A stretch of 5,949 nt of DNA, taken from the NCBI GenBank assembly GCA_011682715.1, contig JAACEC010000091.1:1-5949 (forward strand), given 5' to 3'. The notes beneath the pieces were generated by a model, which saw only the letters and a program-made list of their open reading frames with translations, ran no database searches and was not told where the DNA came from. How positions within the stretch are numbered: the first letter of the stretch is position 1; every line of letters starts with the position of its first letter. The stretch comes from Pseudomonadota bacterium. GTDB taxonomy: Bacteria > Hydrothermota > 32-111 > QNBC01. Shown piece by piece: positions 5,730 to 5,949 of the stretch. Made by a program: the position numbers and the translations under genes.

Positions 5730-5949
5730 ATGAGCGAGATGGTAAATATCAAGATAAACAATGTCGATGTGGAAGTAGAAAAGGGAACAATGCTTCTCGA
5801 TGCTATCAAAAAAGCCGGATTTAATGTCCCTACTTTATGCTATCATGAAGATTTAAAACCTAACGGGACATGTGGAATCTGTGTTGTAGAAGTAAAAGGA
5901 GCTCCGACTCTTAAAAGATCATGTTGCACCCCTGTTGATAGAGATGGCA
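5730..5949 (+). CDS. NuoG/[FeFe]-hydrogenase-type Fe-S subunit, N-terminal fragment
   Basis: Only the first 73 codons are in the window; the gene continues past the edge. They encode a plant-type [2Fe-2S] ferredoxin domain: PTLCYHEDL with C37, then GTCGICVVEV with C48 and C51, and RSCCTPV with C65 as the expected fourth ligand (C66 is an adjacent extra cysteine). This domain opens NuoG, the HydA subunit of NADH-dependent [FeFe] hydrogenases, and NADH-linked formate dehydrogenase alpha subunits. In a nuoE-nuoF-x operon of an anaerobe, HydA is a likely identity, but the catalytic part is not visible, so no symbol is given. The start at 5730 has AAGGAG at 5718-5723, 6 nt upstream, and lies one base after the nuoF stop. 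The site and frame are intact, so this subunit could still be made even though nuoF is broken. Confidence 0.88.
   Translation, partial: MSEMVNIKINNVDVEVEKGTMLLDAIKKAGFNVPTLCYHEDLKPNGTCGICVVEVKGAPTLKRSCCTPVDRDG

Overview
The window is AT-rich with anaerobe-type redox genes, strong AAGGAG ribosome binding sites and tightly packed genes. This points to a low-GC, obligately anaerobic fermentative bacterium, probably a clostridia-like Firmicute; Thermotogae-like relatives cannot be excluded from sequence alone. All genes lie on the + strand.

Layout. (1) Positions 1-291 hold no gene. They contain two copies of a more GC-rich repeat about 130 bp apart, small hairpins between them, and an AT-rich 14-bp inverted repeat just before the first gene. 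(2) Positions 292-3697 hold two overlapping genes for membrane-anchored HD-GYP proteins (cyclic-di-GMP phosphodiesterase family). The second has the full catalytic signature. The first keeps the metal ligands but has lost the HDxGK lysine and the DGSGYP aspartate. (3) Positions 3698-4017 form a 320-bp control region with a good sigma-A-type promoter and two Rex-like palindromes exactly 120 bp apart, the first lying on the -10 element. It also holds a possible 50-residue small gene that has its own ribosome binding site and a 3-nt overlap with the next gene. (4) From 4018 onward comes an operon of NADH-linked Fe-S subunits: nuoE/hydC-like (intact), nuoF/hydB-like (broken), and the start of a nuoG/HydA-type protein cut by the window edge.

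How the parts fit. NuoE-, NuoF- and HydA/NuoG-like subunits together form an NADH-reacting flavin/Fe-S module, typically of a soluble (often electron-bifurcating) [FeFe] hydrogenase or NADH-dependent formate dehydrogenase. Control by Rex, the NADH/NAD+ sensor, would suit such an operon. The nuoF reading frame is interrupted twice by what look like a 5-nt and an 8-nt deletion. The second also removes one cysteine of the [4Fe-4S] site. The copy as written therefore cannot make a normal diaphorase subunit, although its promoter, operators and neighbours look intact. This suggests recent inactivation or a sequence/assembly fault.

The most noteworthy observations are the paired Rex-like operators, the doubly broken nuoF, the degenerate/canonical HD-GYP tandem and the unlisted 50-codon ORF.
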